A DNA stretch of 64,000 bases from CAZSMC01 sp964607755 (GTDB lineage: Bacteria; Zhuqueibacterota; Zhuqueibacteria; Residuimicrobiales; Krinioviventaceae). The stretch spans positions 1 to 64,000 of the forward strand of contig CAZSMC010000020.1 of the NCBI GenBank assembly GCA_964607755.1. The letters run 5' to 3'. A program made the translations under genes and the position numbers. The notes below the pieces were generated by a model. It saw nothing but the letters and a program-made list of their open reading frames with translations, ran no database searches and was not told the origin of the DNA. This document shows, in pieces, positions 1-9,064 of this stretch; positions within the stretch are counted from its first letter, which is position 1; each line of letters starts with the position of its first letter.

Positions 1-1
1 G

Positions 2-466
2 GGTTTGGACCCGAATCAGATTATCGAAGTTCGCGAACTGATCAAAGGGCTTGCCGGAGATCATACTATTATCCTGAGTACCCACATCCTGCCTGAAGTC
101 AGTATGACGTGCGAACGGGTGATCATTATCCATAAAGGCCGAATCGTGGCACAGGATACAACAAAAGATTTGACCAGGAAACACGCCAGCAGCAGGCTGT
201 TGGTGTCATTTGACGGCCCTGCTGACAAGGCCAAAGATCGATTATCGCAAATCTCTGGTGTCGACCTCGTTTCTGATGCGAGCGACGTCGTTTCGGATTA
301 CACATCCTGTTATGTGCATAGCAAAAACGAGGAAGAGATCCGCCCGTTAGTCGCCAAAACCATTATCGATAACGATTGGTCACTTTATGAAATGAAGGGC
401 GAAGATATCAGCCTCGAGGATGTTTTTAAGAATGTGACGACAACAGAGGAGGGCGCAGAACAATGA
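2..466 (+). CDS. ABC transporter ATP-binding protein, GldA-like (5' truncated)
   Basis: C-terminal part of an ABC ATPase; the reading frame is open at the window edge, so the Walker A, signature and Walker B regions lie outside. The visible part opens with the D-loop (GLDPNQ) and contains the switch histidine in LSTHILPEV, followed by the usual accessory C-terminal region of about 100 residues. The stop overlaps the ATG of the downstream permease by 4 bases, which implies translational coupling. Together with the next two genes it resembles the GldA-GldF-GldG type exporter found across the FCB group. The substrate is not known; the assignment to the ATPase family is firm, and the GldA label rests on context. 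Confidence 0.9.
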   Translation, partial: GLDPNQIIEVRELIKGLAGDHTIILSTHILPEVSMTCERVIIIHKGRIVAQDTTKDLTRKHASSRLLVSFDGPADKAKDRLSQISGVDLVSDASDVVSDYTSCYVHSKNEEEIRPLVAKTIIDNDWSLYEMKGEDISLEDVFKNVTTTEEGAEQ

Positions 467-1248
467 AAAATTTCCAGGCTGTTTTTAATCGGGAACTGAA
501 ATCTTATTTCGCTTCACCAGTTGCCTATGTGGTCATTGGTTTGTTTTTGCTTTTAGCTGGTTTGTTCTTTTATCTCATTTTATCCAATTTTGTTCAGTTG
601 TGTATGCGTGCCGATATGCAAGCTCAATATCAGCGTATGGCACCACCGAATCTGAACGTGAACGTCATGGCAATCCGGCCTATTTTACACAATATGAGTC
701 TGTTTGCCTTGTTCTTTTTGCCGTTAATCACCATGCGGCTGTTCTCTGATGAGAAAAAGACAGGAACCATTGAATTGTTAATGACCTCACCCCTGACAAA
801 TACAGAGACAATTTTGGGCAAATTCGCGGCAGCAGCCATGTTGTTTTTGTTTATGCTTGCCGGCACGTTTGTGTACATTATTTTTACCATTGCCTATGGT
901 GATCCCGAAATTGCACCGATTTTTGTCGGCTATTTAGGGGTGTTTTTATTGGGATTGAGTTACATCTCTTTTGGAATCTTTTTTTCAACCCTTACCGATA
1001 ACCAGATCATTGCTGCCATGAGTACAGTGGTGTTTATTCTGTTCTTTTGGGCAATCGGCTGGGTATCTGGGATGGTGAGTCCGCAATTAGGACAAACGCT
1101 ATCAAATTTTTCTCTCATCGAGCATTTTGATGATTTTGCCAAAGGTGTGCTCGATACCGGACATGTGGTTTTCTACCTGAGTTTCATTTTTATGGGTATT
1201 TTTTTGTCATATGTGTCAATCGAATCATCAAAATGGAGAGGTAGATGA
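463..1248 (+). CDS. ABC-2 type transporter permease, GldF-like
   Basis: Integral membrane subunit of the exporter, 261 aa, with about six hydrophobic segments (near residues 18-40, 73-92, 120-145, 150-172, 180-203 and 235-253). The segment FFLPLITMRLFSDEKKTGTIELL is typical of the ABC-2/GldF family: the motif MRLFSDEKK follows the second membrane span. It overlaps both neighbours by 4 bases, so it is translated as one unit with the ATPase and the GldG-like subunit. In Bacteroidota, GldF works with GldA in gliding motility. In non-gliding relatives the same cassette occurs with unknown substrate, so only a general export role is inferred. Confidence 0.88.
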   Translation: MKNFQAVFNRELKSYFASPVAYVVIGLFLLLAGLFFYLILSNFVQLCMRADMQAQYQRMAPPNLNVNVMAIRPILHNMSLFALFFLPLITMRLFSDEKKTGTIELLMTSPLTNTETILGKFAAAAMLFLFMLAGTFVYIIFTIAYGDPEIAPIFVGYLGVFLLGLSYISFGIFFSTLTDNQIIAAMSTVVFILFFWAIGWVSGMVSPQLGQTLSNFSLIEHFDDFAKGVLDTGHVVFYLSFIFMGIFLSYVSIESSKWRGR

Positions 1249-2804
1249 TGAAAAAATATGCAAACATAGGCGGATGGGCTGGATTAGCCCTGATTATAAT
1301 CGGACTTGTTATATATTCAATCAATTCATTATTGACCACATCGGCCATCATTTGCATGAGTGCCGGAGTGGCTTTCATCATTGCGTATGTCGTTCTTAAA
1401 TTCAACGAGCTCAAAGTGAGTCTGTCGAGCCGCTCAGCCAGGTTTGGTTCGAATGCGGCGCTGGTAGTTATCTTTGTGCTGGGTATTTTAATTGTCATTA
1501 ATATTTTGGCTTCAAAATTTTCCGCACGCGTGGATACGACAGCTTCGAAACTTTACAGCCTGGCAGCTCAAACTGAAAAAGTGCTGAAAAATATGGATAA
1601 AGATGTCAAAGTTATCGGCTTTTTCAAATCCGGTAACGAAGGCCAGGCTAGGGAGCTGTTGACTGAATACAAACATTTCACAGAACGACTTGATTACGAA
1701 TTTCATGACCCGGACAAAAATCCCGGGCTTGCCAAGAGTTACAATATTCAAACTTATGGTACTGTCGTTGTTGAGAGCCAGGGCAAGCGCGAGCGTGTCA
1801 ACAATGTCACAGAAGAAGATTTAACTAACGCTATCATCAGCGTAACTCGCGAAGGCGTTAAAAAAGTTTACTTTACCAAGGGTCATGGGGAGCGCGATTA
1901 TGATGCGACTGAACCTGATGGCATGAGTACGGCAAAAGAATTTATCCGTGATGAAAATTACGAGCTGGACACAATCATGCTGGCCGAAGCGGATAGCGAT
2001 ATTCCGGACGATTGCTCGGTATTGGTCATAGCCAGGCCACAGACAGATCTCTTTGCACACGAGCAGGAGAAAATCAAAAACTACCTGCAGCGCGGCGGAA
2101 AGGTTATGATGCTTTTGGACCCTGAAAGTCCTGCCAGTTATGCGAGCTTTTTGAATGACTGGGGATTGAATGTGGAGGACGGCATTGTTGTCGATGCTTC
2201 TGGCGTTGGGCAGCTTTTTGGTGCTGGTCCGACAATCCCGATCGTGTCCCAGTATGCAAGTCATGTGATCACTAAAAATTTCAGTGTCATGACGTTCTTC
2301 CCGGAAGCGCGTCCGGTGATGAAAGCTGATGACGCGCCTGCTGATATTACTGTTGAAGAGATTGCCAAAACATCGGGCCGGAGCTGGGCAGAAAAAAGTC
2401 CGTTAACGACCGAGGAAATCGCATTCAATGAAGGCATGGATATCCGAGGACCTATTTCTGTTTTTTCAATCGCAGAAAAAGACGCGGAAAATCAACCGGA
2501 ACAGAATGAAGATGAAGAAATAACAGGCTCTGGTACACTAAAAACCCGGCTTGCTGTGTTTGGTGATTCTGATTTTGCATCGAATCAGTACTTTAAAGTT
2601 CAGGGTAATAAAGACCTGTTTATGAATGCACTTAGCTGGTTAGCGGAAGAAGAAGACCTGATTTCGGTGCGGCCGCGTAGTCCGGAAGACCGACGGTTGA
2701 ATATTACCCAAAAACAATCAAAACTTATGCTTTATGTCGGGGTTATTCTACTTCCGCTTGCCGTGTTTATGTTGGGTGCAATTGTTTATCGCAGACGCAA
2801 GTAA
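1245..2804 (+). CDS. GldG-like ABC transporter auxiliary protein
   Basis: Protein of 519 aa with three N-terminal membrane segments (about residues 8-25, 30-48, 68-88), a large extracytoplasmic region, and one C-terminal membrane span (about 494-514) followed by YRRRK. The soluble part carries the ABC-type uncharacterised transport domain seen in GldG: the motif KVYFTKGHGERD near residue 206 and GGKVMMLLDPES near 285 are typical. It starts inside the stop of the permease (ATGATGA overlap), so it is coupled to it. It probably forms the periplasmic part of the exporter. A hairpin with a T-rich tail follows the stop codon. Confidence 0.85.
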   Translation: MMKKYANIGGWAGLALIIIGLVIYSINSLLTTSAIICMSAGVAFIIAYVVLKFNELKVSLSSRSARFGSNAALVVIFVLGILIVINILASKFSARVDTTASKLYSLAAQTEKVLKNMDKDVKVIGFFKSGNEGQARELLTEYKHFTERLDYEFHDPDKNPGLAKSYNIQTYGTVVVESQGKRERVNNVTEEDLTNAIISVTREGVKKVYFTKGHGERDYDATEPDGMSTAKEFIRDENYELDTIMLAEADSDIPDDCSVLVIARPQTDLFAHEQEKIKNYLQRGGKVMMLLDPESPASYASFLNDWGLNVEDGIVVDASGVGQLFGAGPTIPIVSQYASHVITKNFSVMTFFPEARPVMKADDAPADITVEEIAKTSGRSWAEKSPLTTEEIAFNEGMDIRGPISVFSIAEKDAENQPEQNEDEEITGSGTLKTRLAVFGDSDFASNQYFKVQGNKDLFMNALSWLAEEEDLISVRPRSPEDRRLNITQKQSKLMLYVGVILLPLAVFMLGAIVYRRRK

Positions 2805-2811
2805 GAATTAC

Positions 2812-2850
2812 AGGGCTTTCATTTTAAAAATTTGAAAGCCCTTGTTTGTT
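2812..2850 (+). terminator. Rho-independent terminator after gldG-like gene
   Basis: Perfect 10-bp inverted repeat AGGGCTTTCA / TGAAAGCCCT (2812-2821 and 2833-2842) with an AT-rich 11-base loop, followed by TTGTTTGTTTG. It lies directly behind the GldG-like stop codon and argues against a start codon for the next gene at the TTG at 2846. Confidence 0.7.
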
Positions 2851-2893
2851 TGAAAGATATAAAGTAAATACTTTCGGACAAGAGGAGAAGACT

Positions 2894-4252
2894 ATGAAAT
2901 TTCGAACAACGCTCATATTGGCCCTTATTTTAGCGGTTGGTATTGTGTCCGTTGTCATTCTTAACAAGCAAGAAGAAAAGAAAGAAAAGGCGCAAGAACG
3001 GGCAAGTAAACTTTTAAATATAGAACAGAACGATGTTCAGGAAATTATTTTTCAACCAAGTGGACTTCATTGTATCAGAGACAGTGTAGAGTGGAAAATC
3101 ATTTCTCCGATAGAAACCGGTGGCGACAAAAACGCAATTAATTCCATTGTCAGAATGTTCGGCCAGCTCAAAAAAGAACGCACAATCTCTTCGGATTCAA
3201 CAGAATATAACAAGTTTGGTCTGGAAAATCCGGAGCAGCGCTTGATCGTGGTCCATAAACAGGGCACTGATACTATATTTGTCGGTGAAAAAAGCCCGAC
3301 CGGTTCGTTTGTCTTTGCCCGCATGTCTGGCAGTCCTGATGTGTTTTTAACATCGACCACACTTCAACGAAATGTTGAAAAGGAATTGTTCGATATGCGG
3401 AACAAAGATGTGCTCGGTTTTGAAAAAAACGCTGTCCGGTCGTTAACACTCGGCAATGCGAATGGTACTTTTTCACTAGAAAAGTCAGCCGGCGAATGGA
3501 AGCTGACCGCGCCGGGCGATTTTGAAGCTGACAATTCCGAGGTCAATAAAATTCTGAATCGCCTGAATAGTGAAAATGTTAAAGAGTTTGTCGATGAAAA
3601 CCCAGCCAGTTTGGCACGCTACGGTCTCACAAATCCGGCTATTCAAGTCGATTTGATGCTGGGGCCGAATATGGCGAAAAAAACGTTATTTATCGGCGAC
3701 TTGAAAAATGAAAGATATTACGCAAAAGATGAATCACGTACCCCGGTTTTTCTGGTCGATTCGGCTTTTGTTAGCGTGTTAAATGCTGACCTCTACAAGC
3801 TGCGAAATAAAGATCTTGCCGATTTCATGTCCGGTGACGTGGATCAAATTTCCCTGGAATATTCCGGGCAAACTGTGACTTGGAGTAAAGATACATCCGG
3901 GACGTGGATTATTACCGAACCTCTTAAACAACAAGCCCGAAGCTGGAAAATTTCTTCCATTACCAGAAAAGCTGCTCAGCTTGAGGTGGTAGAATTTGTG
4001 GATGATGATCCTTCTATGCTAACTTCTTATGGACTGGAGGACCCTCAGGTTCGAGCTATCTTTTTTCAGCAGGGACAAGTTTTGCTTGATATCCTTCTTG
4101 GCAATACCGTGGGTGATAATGTCTATGCCAAAAAGGCAGATCAAAACTCTGTGGTTTTGGTAGAAAAAAGTGTACTCGAAGAATTTACCCCGGATGTTAA
4201 TGAACTGGTCAAAGAACAAGAACAGCCGGATACAACGGCTGTTGATAATTAG
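2894..4252 (+). CDS. DUF4340 domain-containing protein
   Basis: Protein of 452 aa with an N-terminal membrane anchor (LILALILAVGIVSVVIL) and repeated DUF4340 modules. The phrase 'EWK(I/L)T/S.P' recurs near residues 72, 195 and 335, each followed by a segment of the type 'YGLxxP' (LENPEQ, YGLTNPAIQ, YGLEDPQ), which shows about three copies. ATG 2894 is chosen because AGGAG lies 6 bases upstream; a longer frame from TTG 2846 would begin inside the terminator of the preceding gene. DUF4340 proteins very often follow GldG-type genes, so it is probably a periplasmic partner of the exporter. Its biochemical role is unknown. Confidence 0.85.
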   Translation: MKFRTTLILALILAVGIVSVVILNKQEEKKEKAQERASKLLNIEQNDVQEIIFQPSGLHCIRDSVEWKIISPIETGGDKNAINSIVRMFGQLKKERTISSDSTEYNKFGLENPEQRLIVVHKQGTDTIFVGEKSPTGSFVFARMSGSPDVFLTSTTLQRNVEKELFDMRNKDVLGFEKNAVRSLTLGNANGTFSLEKSAGEWKLTAPGDFEADNSEVNKILNRLNSENVKEFVDENPASLARYGLTNPAIQVDLMLGPNMAKKTLFIGDLKNERYYAKDESRTPVFLVDSAFVSVLNADLYKLRNKDLADFMSGDVDQISLEYSGQTVTWSKDTSGTWIITEPLKQQARSWKISSITRKAAQLEVVEFVDDDPSMLTSYGLEDPQVRAIFFQQGQVLLDILLGNTVGDNVYAKKADQNSVVLVEKSVLEEFTPDVNELVKEQEQPDTTAVDN

Positions 4253-4258
4253 AAAAAA

Positions 4259-4285
4259 ATGCGGATTGCCCGATGCAATCCGCAT
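4259..4285 (+). terminator. Hairpin, probable terminator after DUF4340 gene
   Basis: Perfect 11-bp stem ATGCGGATTGC / GCAATCCGCAT with a 5-base loop, starting 6 bases after the stop codon. It is preceded by A7 and followed by a T-containing but not uniform tail, so it is a reasonable though not ideal intrinsic terminator. Confidence 0.55.
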
Positions 4286-4354
4286 TGCGTTATTTCCACT
4301 GCTTTGACGAATCGGACAGGGGGAATATCATAATGCTTAACAACTGGAGGACAA

Positions 4355-6427
4355 ATGGTTCGTAGAAAAGAAATAGAATTTGCCGGTCAAAAATTTGTTT
4401 TTGAAACCGGCAAAGTAGCCAAACAGGCGAGCGGATCTGCCTGGGTTGAATTTGGCGATACTATCGTATTGACAACGGTTGTCGGGTCCGATAGCCCGCG
4501 GGAAGGTATCGATTTTTTCCCGCTGCAGGTCGAATACCGTGAGCGTGCCTATGCGGCAGGTAAAATTCCAGGCGGTTTTTTCAAAAGAGAAGGCAGGCCA
4601 ACCACAACCGAAGTGTTAGCTGCTCGGCTGATTGATCGCCCGATTCGTCCGCTTTTCCCCAAAGAGTATAAAAATGAAGTTCAGGTCTTTGTTCATGTGC
4701 TGTCATCTGACCGTGAAAATGATGCGGATGTGCTCGGAATTACTGCGACGAGTCTGGCACTCAACATGTCTGAACTACCTTTTGAAGGACCGATTGCCGG
4801 CGTTCGAGTCGGACGATTGAACGGCGAACTGATTGCCAATCCAACGTATTCGCAACGCGAAGAAGGCGATATCGATTTGGTGATTGCTGCTTCGGAAGAT
4901 TCGATTCTCATGGTCGAAGGCGAAGCAATTGAGGTTACAGAAGAAGATATGCTCAAGGCGCTCGAGTTCGGGCATGATCGAATTCGCGAGCTCATCGCGG
5001 CGCAAAAAGAGCTGCTCATCGAGGTGGCCAAGCCAAAGATGGAACTTCCGGAACCGGAAGCCCTGTCTGACTTGAATGATAAAGTCCGTTCTATGGCAAA
5101 AGATGAGTTGATGGACGCATTGAATATCACTGAGAAAAAAGACCGCCAACAAGCAATTAAATCATTGATTGAGCGAATTGTCGAGGAACTTGAAGAAGAA
5201 TATCCGGAAAGAGAATCTGAAATCAGTGATGTGATTCATGAGATGGAAAAAGAGATTGTCCGGGACCGCATTTTGAACAAAGGTCGACGGCTCGATGGCC
5301 GCGGTCTGGACGATATCCGCGATATTTACATCGAAGTCGGTTTGTTGCCCCGTGCCCATGGCTCGGCTTTATTCACTCGCGGACAAACCCAGTCTCTGGC
5401 CGCCACAACATTGGGGACGAAAATTGACGAGCAGCGTGTCGAAGGCCTGGAAGGCGATTTCTTTAAAAATTACATGCTGCACTATAATTTCCCGCCGTTT
5501 TCAACAGGCGAAGTCAAACCAATACGCGGCACCAGTCGCCGGGAAATCGGGCACGGCAATTTAGCCGAACGCGCTATAAAGCCTGTCATTCCCGCTGATT
5601 CACTGTTTCCGTACACCATACGAATTGTGTCGGATATTTTGGAATCCAATGGTTCTTCATCCATGGCTACGGTGTGCGCCGGTTCGCTGTCTCTGATGGA
5701 TGCCGGTGTGCCGGTGAAATCGCACATTGCCGGCATTGCGATGGGATTAATCAAGGAAGACGATAATGTCGCGGTATTGACGGATATTTTGGGCGACGAA
5801 GACCACATGGGCGATATGGATTTCAAGGTTGCTGGTAACCATAATGGCATTACCGCCTTTCAAATGGATATCAAAATCAAAGGTATTTCCACAGAAATTA
5901 TGCGCGAGGCGCTGGAACGCGCCAGAAAGGCGCGACTATTCATTCTGGATAAAATGGAGACAACCATCAGTAAGCCCCGAACAGAAATTTCCGAGTACGC
6001 CCCGCGTATTCTGACTTTTAAAGTCAACCAGGAAGACATAGGCACTGTGATTGGTCCTGGCGGTAAAACGATACGGGAGATTCAGGAACGCACAGGTGCC
6101 ACCATCAATATCGAAGAAGACGGTACCGTAACCATTGCCTGTCTGGATGCCGAGGGCGGGGAAGAAGCCATGGAAAACGTCAGACAATTGGTCGAGAAAC
6201 CCGAGGTCGGCAAAGTTTATGAAGGCACGGTGAAAAAGATCACCAATTACGGCGCTTTTGTGGAAATACTGCCCGGCAAGGAAGGTTTATTGCATATTTC
6301 CAATATCGATAAAAAACGAATAGCCAAAGTCGAGGATGTGTTAAAGGTGGGTGATAAAGTCAAAGTCAAACTTTTAGACATCGATTCCAGCGGTAAAATG
6401 GACTTGAGCAGAAAAGCCTTGCTATAA
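4355..6427 (+). CDS. pnp: Polyribonucleotide nucleotidyltransferase (PNPase)
   Basis: 3'-5' phosphorolytic exoribonuclease that degrades RNA to nucleoside diphosphates. The length of 690 aa is normal. Order of domains: first RNase PH domain (about 10-215), alpha-helical linker, second RNase PH domain (about 310-545) with the active-site stretch GDEDHMGDMDFKVAG near 476, KH domain with the GxxG loop in GPGGKTIREI near 563, and S1 domain from about 617 (VYEGTVKKITNYGAFVEI). The start ATG is preceded by a strong GGAGG (AACTGGAGGACAAATG). The M16 protease gene follows 14 bases later; this pnp-M16 pairing is common in bacteria. Confidence 0.97.
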   Translation: MVRRKEIEFAGQKFVFETGKVAKQASGSAWVEFGDTIVLTTVVGSDSPREGIDFFPLQVEYRERAYAAGKIPGGFFKREGRPTTTEVLAARLIDRPIRPLFPKEYKNEVQVFVHVLSSDRENDADVLGITATSLALNMSELPFEGPIAGVRVGRLNGELIANPTYSQREEGDIDLVIAASEDSILMVEGEAIEVTEEDMLKALEFGHDRIRELIAAQKELLIEVAKPKMELPEPEALSDLNDKVRSMAKDELMDALNITEKKDRQQAIKSLIERIVEELEEEYPERESEISDVIHEMEKEIVRDRILNKGRRLDGRGLDDIRDIYIEVGLLPRAHGSALFTRGQTQSLAATTLGTKIDEQRVEGLEGDFFKNYMLHYNFPPFSTGEVKPIRGTSRREIGHGNLAERAIKPVIPADSLFPYTIRIVSDILESNGSSSMATVCAGSLSLMDAGVPVKSHIAGIAMGLIKEDDNVAVLTDILGDEDHMGDMDFKVAGNHNGITAFQMDIKIKGISTEIMREALERARKARLFILDKMETTISKPRTEISEYAPRILTFKVNQEDIGTVIGPGGKTIREIQERTGATINIEEDGTVTIACLDAEGGEEAMENVRQLVEKPEVGKVYEGTVKKITNYGAFVEILPGKEGLLHISNIDKKRIAKVEDVLKVGDKVKVKLLDIDSSGKMDLSRKALL

Positions 6428-6441
6428 GAAAAAGACATTAT

Positions 6442-7695
6442 ATGAATAAAGTCGATGATTTCAGTCCTTTAACCACCAGAGTGGAAAGGACAGTTTTAAA
6501 AAATGGCATTCGCATCGTAACCGAGCGGATGCCATACATGCGATCCGCATCAATTGGCGTCTGGGTTAAAACCGGCTCGGGACAGGAAACGCAAGAAAAT
6601 AATGGCATTGCTCATTTTGTCGAGCACATGCTGTTTAAGGGGTCAAAAAAACGAAGTGCAAAAGAAATTGCTGCAAGTCTGGAATCTCTGGGCGGGCTGG
6701 TCAACGGCTCGACCGGCAAAGAGATTTGCATTTATAATGCCCATGTTTTGGACGAAAATATGGACATTGCTATTGATGTACTGGCTGACCTTGTCCAATA
6801 TCCCAAATTTGAACTAAAAGATGTAGAGCACGAGAAACAAGTTATCCTTTCGGAAATTGTGCATTCCAAAGAAGATCCGCAAGAATTAGCCTTTGATTAT
6901 TTTTTTCAGAACGCTTTTCCCGGTCATCCACTTGGGTTTTTTATCCTCGGCAATGAAGACAATGTGAAAAGGTTCAGCCGGGACGATCTTTGTGAGTTCC
7001 ATCAGCATCATTACACACCGGACCGGTTTGTGTGCGCTGCTGCCGGAAACGTGAATCACGATGAATTTGTGCGGCTGGTTGAGCAACATTTTACCCAGCA
7101 CATCCCGTCGCATGAATTATTGAATCCTCCTCTCAGACCGCCGCAACCTGAAAACACGCTGCAATTGCCTCAGCTGCATCAAGCTCATATTTGTTTTGGA
7201 TACAAAATATTCGGGCAGCGCGATAAACGTCGTACTGTTCTGGCGCTGCTGGATGTGTTGTTAGGCGGCGGTATGAGCTCAAGATTATTCCAGAATATTC
7301 GGGAAAAGTACGGATTTGCTTATAATGTATTTTCTTTTGCCGATACCATGGAAGAGACCGGGGTGTTTGGCGCCTACATGGCCTGCCATCCGTTCAAAGT
7401 GAATAAATCATTGGAACTACTTGAAAACGAATTTGATGCTCTTAGAAACGGCAGTATCGAGGATGCTGAGTTATCAGATGCAAAGTCGCAGGTTAAAGGA
7501 AATTTAATTTTAGGATTGGAAAGCAGCAGCAGGCGGATGAGAAAGATCGGCGAATCAGAAACTTACGGCCGGCCGCATAAAACAATCCAGGAAATCGTCG
7601 ATAAAGTGGAGCAAATTCGTATCGATGATTTGTTGAATCTGGCAAACGATTTATTTACAGATGACAATAAAAGCATAACTGTTATCACTCTATAA
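6442..7695 (+). CDS. M16 family zinc metallopeptidase (insulinase/processing-peptidase type)
   Basis: Cytoplasmic zinc protease of 417 aa. The inverted zinc motif HxxEH is visible as HFVEH at residues 58-62, with the distal glutamate in VEHEKQVILSEI about 75 residues later. The C-terminal half (about 220-417) is the inactive M16C domain with LLGGGMSSRLFQNIREK, the typical substrate-contact segment. No signal peptide is seen. It lies 14 bases behind pnp and is probably cotranscribed. The length and the MSSRLF motif match the single-chain bacterial M16B group related to mitochondrial processing peptidase (YmxG type). Substrate unknown. Confidence 0.93.
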   Translation: MNKVDDFSPLTTRVERTVLKNGIRIVTERMPYMRSASIGVWVKTGSGQETQENNGIAHFVEHMLFKGSKKRSAKEIAASLESLGGLVNGSTGKEICIYNAHVLDENMDIAIDVLADLVQYPKFELKDVEHEKQVILSEIVHSKEDPQELAFDYFFQNAFPGHPLGFFILGNEDNVKRFSRDDLCEFHQHHYTPDRFVCAAAGNVNHDEFVRLVEQHFTQHIPSHELLNPPLRPPQPENTLQLPQLHQAHICFGYKIFGQRDKRRTVLALLDVLLGGGMSSRLFQNIREKYGFAYNVFSFADTMEETGVFGAYMACHPFKVNKSLELLENEFDALRNGSIEDAELSDAKSQVKGNLILGLESSSRRMRKIGESETYGRPHKTIQEIVDKVEQIRIDDLLNLANDLFTDDNKSITVITL

Positions 7696-7711
7696 AAAAT
7701 TAGAGGTATCC

Positions 7712-7786
7712 ATAATTATTGGCGTACCAAAAGAAATCAAGCCAAACGTGCCCTTGCAGGAGGCACTCAACGGGCAGTTATCGTGA
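7712..7786 (+). pseudogene. Remnant of the 5' end of an alanine dehydrogenase-like gene
   Basis: The frame ATA ATT ATT GGC GTA CCA AAA GAA ATC AAG reads IIIGVPKEIK, matching the very conserved N-terminus of alanine dehydrogenase and PntA-type proteins (MIIGVPKEIK). An RBS-like AGAGGT lies 6 bases upstream, and the codon at the expected ATG is ATA. After 12 codons the likeness stops, and the frame ends at TGA 7784-7786, inside the start of the deacetylase gene. Seen: the motif and the position of the RBS. Inferred: a deletion left only the first codons of an ald gene. The match is short, so a coincidence cannot be excluded. Confidence 0.4.
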
Positions 7787-8547
7787 GTATTCTCGCGTAT
7801 CATAGAGTCGATCCGGCGCTACATTGTGTTGCAACACGAATTAGCCCCGGACAATTTGAAAGACACGTTAAAATGGCTGCTGAAAAGGGTTTTATCTTTC
7901 AAACCATTTCGGACTATTTGTCGTCGCAGCAACAATATACTAAAAGACTGGCCATAACATTTGATGACGGATATGATTCTGTTTTCCAATATGCTGCCCC
8001 CATAATAAAACGATACAATGCAACTGCAACAGTTTTTGTCAATCCGGGCTATGTTGGCCAATTCAATACCTGGGATGTCAATTTTTTGGGCAAGCGCAAG
8101 TTGCTGATGAATTGGCAGCAGTTGCAGCATCTCTCTGATATGGGGTGGGAAATTGGCTCGCACGGAATGACGCATAAAGATTTAACAGTGCTGCCGAAAA
8201 ACATTGCAATGTGGGAATTAAAGGCTTCCCGGGCGATTATCCATCAGCGGCTTGGCGTATGCAGTCCGGTTTTTTCATTTCCGTTTGGTAACGCCAATAC
8301 TACAATTGCTGCATTGGCACGGGAGTGCGGGTACACAGCAGGGACGGTCATGAATTTACCGGGACATCTTGCGCACAACCCATTTTTAGTTCAGAGGCTC
8401 GGTATTTACAGTTTTGACACAGTGCATAGCTGTCGCAATAAAATGCTTGCAAAAAATAAAACTTTTCATAATTTGATACAAAAGATGATAGGGCGCTGTT
8501 CAAATGCCACAGTGTTCGTAAAACGTCATCAGCAGTCAATCAACTAA
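7783..8547 (+). CDS. Polysaccharide deacetylase family protein (NodB homology domain)
   Basis: Carbohydrate esterase family 4-type enzyme of 254 aa. The catalytic base and metal aspartates are seen in TFDDGYD (D61, D62), and the metal histidines in the SHGMTHKDL segment near 126-134; a third motif, FSFPFGNAN, occurs near 163. The family removes N- or O-acetyl groups from sugar polymers. No signal peptide is evident, so the substrate may be cytoplasmic or the N-terminus may be shortened. GTG 7783 is the only reasonable start; an AGGAGG at 7758-7763 is somewhat far upstream. It follows the M16 gene after 87 bases that contain an ald-like remnant. Confidence 0.85.
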   Translation: MSILAYHRVDPALHCVATRISPGQFERHVKMAAEKGFIFQTISDYLSSQQQYTKRLAITFDDGYDSVFQYAAPIIKRYNATATVFVNPGYVGQFNTWDVNFLGKRKLLMNWQQLQHLSDMGWEIGSHGMTHKDLTVLPKNIAMWELKASRAIIHQRLGVCSPVFSFPFGNANTTIAALARECGYTAGTVMNLPGHLAHNPFLVQRLGIYSFDTVHSCRNKMLAKNKTFHNLIQKMIGRCSNATVFVKRHQQSIN

Positions 8548-8627
8548 AATGAAATAAAACTTGATTATTGCGACAATTATTATTATTTTCACAAACTGAA
8601 TTGTTTCCGAATCCCGGATCAAAACGC

Positions 8628-8987
8628 ATGGGAAACAAGGCGATAAAAAGATTATATTACTCTATTGCAGAGGTCAGTGAAATTACCGGCCTCAAGCCAT
8701 ACGTTTTGCGTTATTGGGAAACAGAGTTCCCTGAATTAAGTCCTGGGAAAAACCGGGCCGGAAACAGAATTTATCGCAAGAGTGACATTCAGTTTATTTT
8801 TACGATAAAACGATTACTTTACCAGGACAAATACACCATTGAAGGGGCGCGCCAAAAACTGGAGCAGTTAAAAGATGAAAAACAAGGCTTTGGCCAGATG
8901 TCACTGCTAGAATTACCGTCAAATCAAAAACTCTTGAACGAAATTCGTGAGGGACTCAAAGAGTGCCTCAAAATACTCAACTCATAG
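8628..8987 (+). CDS. MerR family transcriptional regulator
   Basis: DNA-binding protein of 119 aa from ATG 8628 (the frame is open from TTG 8568, but those 20 residues are not part of the domain). The winged-helix MerR domain covers about residues 8-78: YYSIAEVSEITGLKPYVLRYWE followed by NRAGNRIY, the classic recognition helix and wing. A short C-terminal tail replaces the effector domain, so it resembles the small MerR regulators without ligand domain that are common in FCB and related genomes. It ends 2 bases before a tRNA-Pro gene. Target unknown. Confidence 0.88.
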   Translation: MGNKAIKRLYYSIAEVSEITGLKPYVLRYWETEFPELSPGKNRAGNRIYRKSDIQFIFTIKRLLYQDKYTIEGARQKLEQLKDEKQGFGQMSLLELPSNQKLLNEIREGLKECLKILNS

Positions 8988-8989
8988 AT

Positions 8990-9064
8990 CGGGGCGTAGC
9001 GCAGTCCGGTTAGCGCACTACACTGGGGGTGTAGGGGTCGCCGGTTCAAATCCGGCCGCCCCGA
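8990..9064 (+). tRNA. tRNA-Pro (anticodon GGG)
   Basis: Full cloverleaf can be drawn: acceptor CGGGGCG/CGCCCCG (8990-8996, 9057-9063), D stem GCGC/GCGC, anticodon stem CTACA/TGTAG (9018-9022, 9030-9034) with loop CTGGGGG and anticodon GGG at 9025-9027, T stem GCCGG/CCGGC with TTCAAAT loop, discriminator A at 9064. G37 next to the anticodon is as expected for proline tRNAs. CCA is not encoded. Confidence 0.96.
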
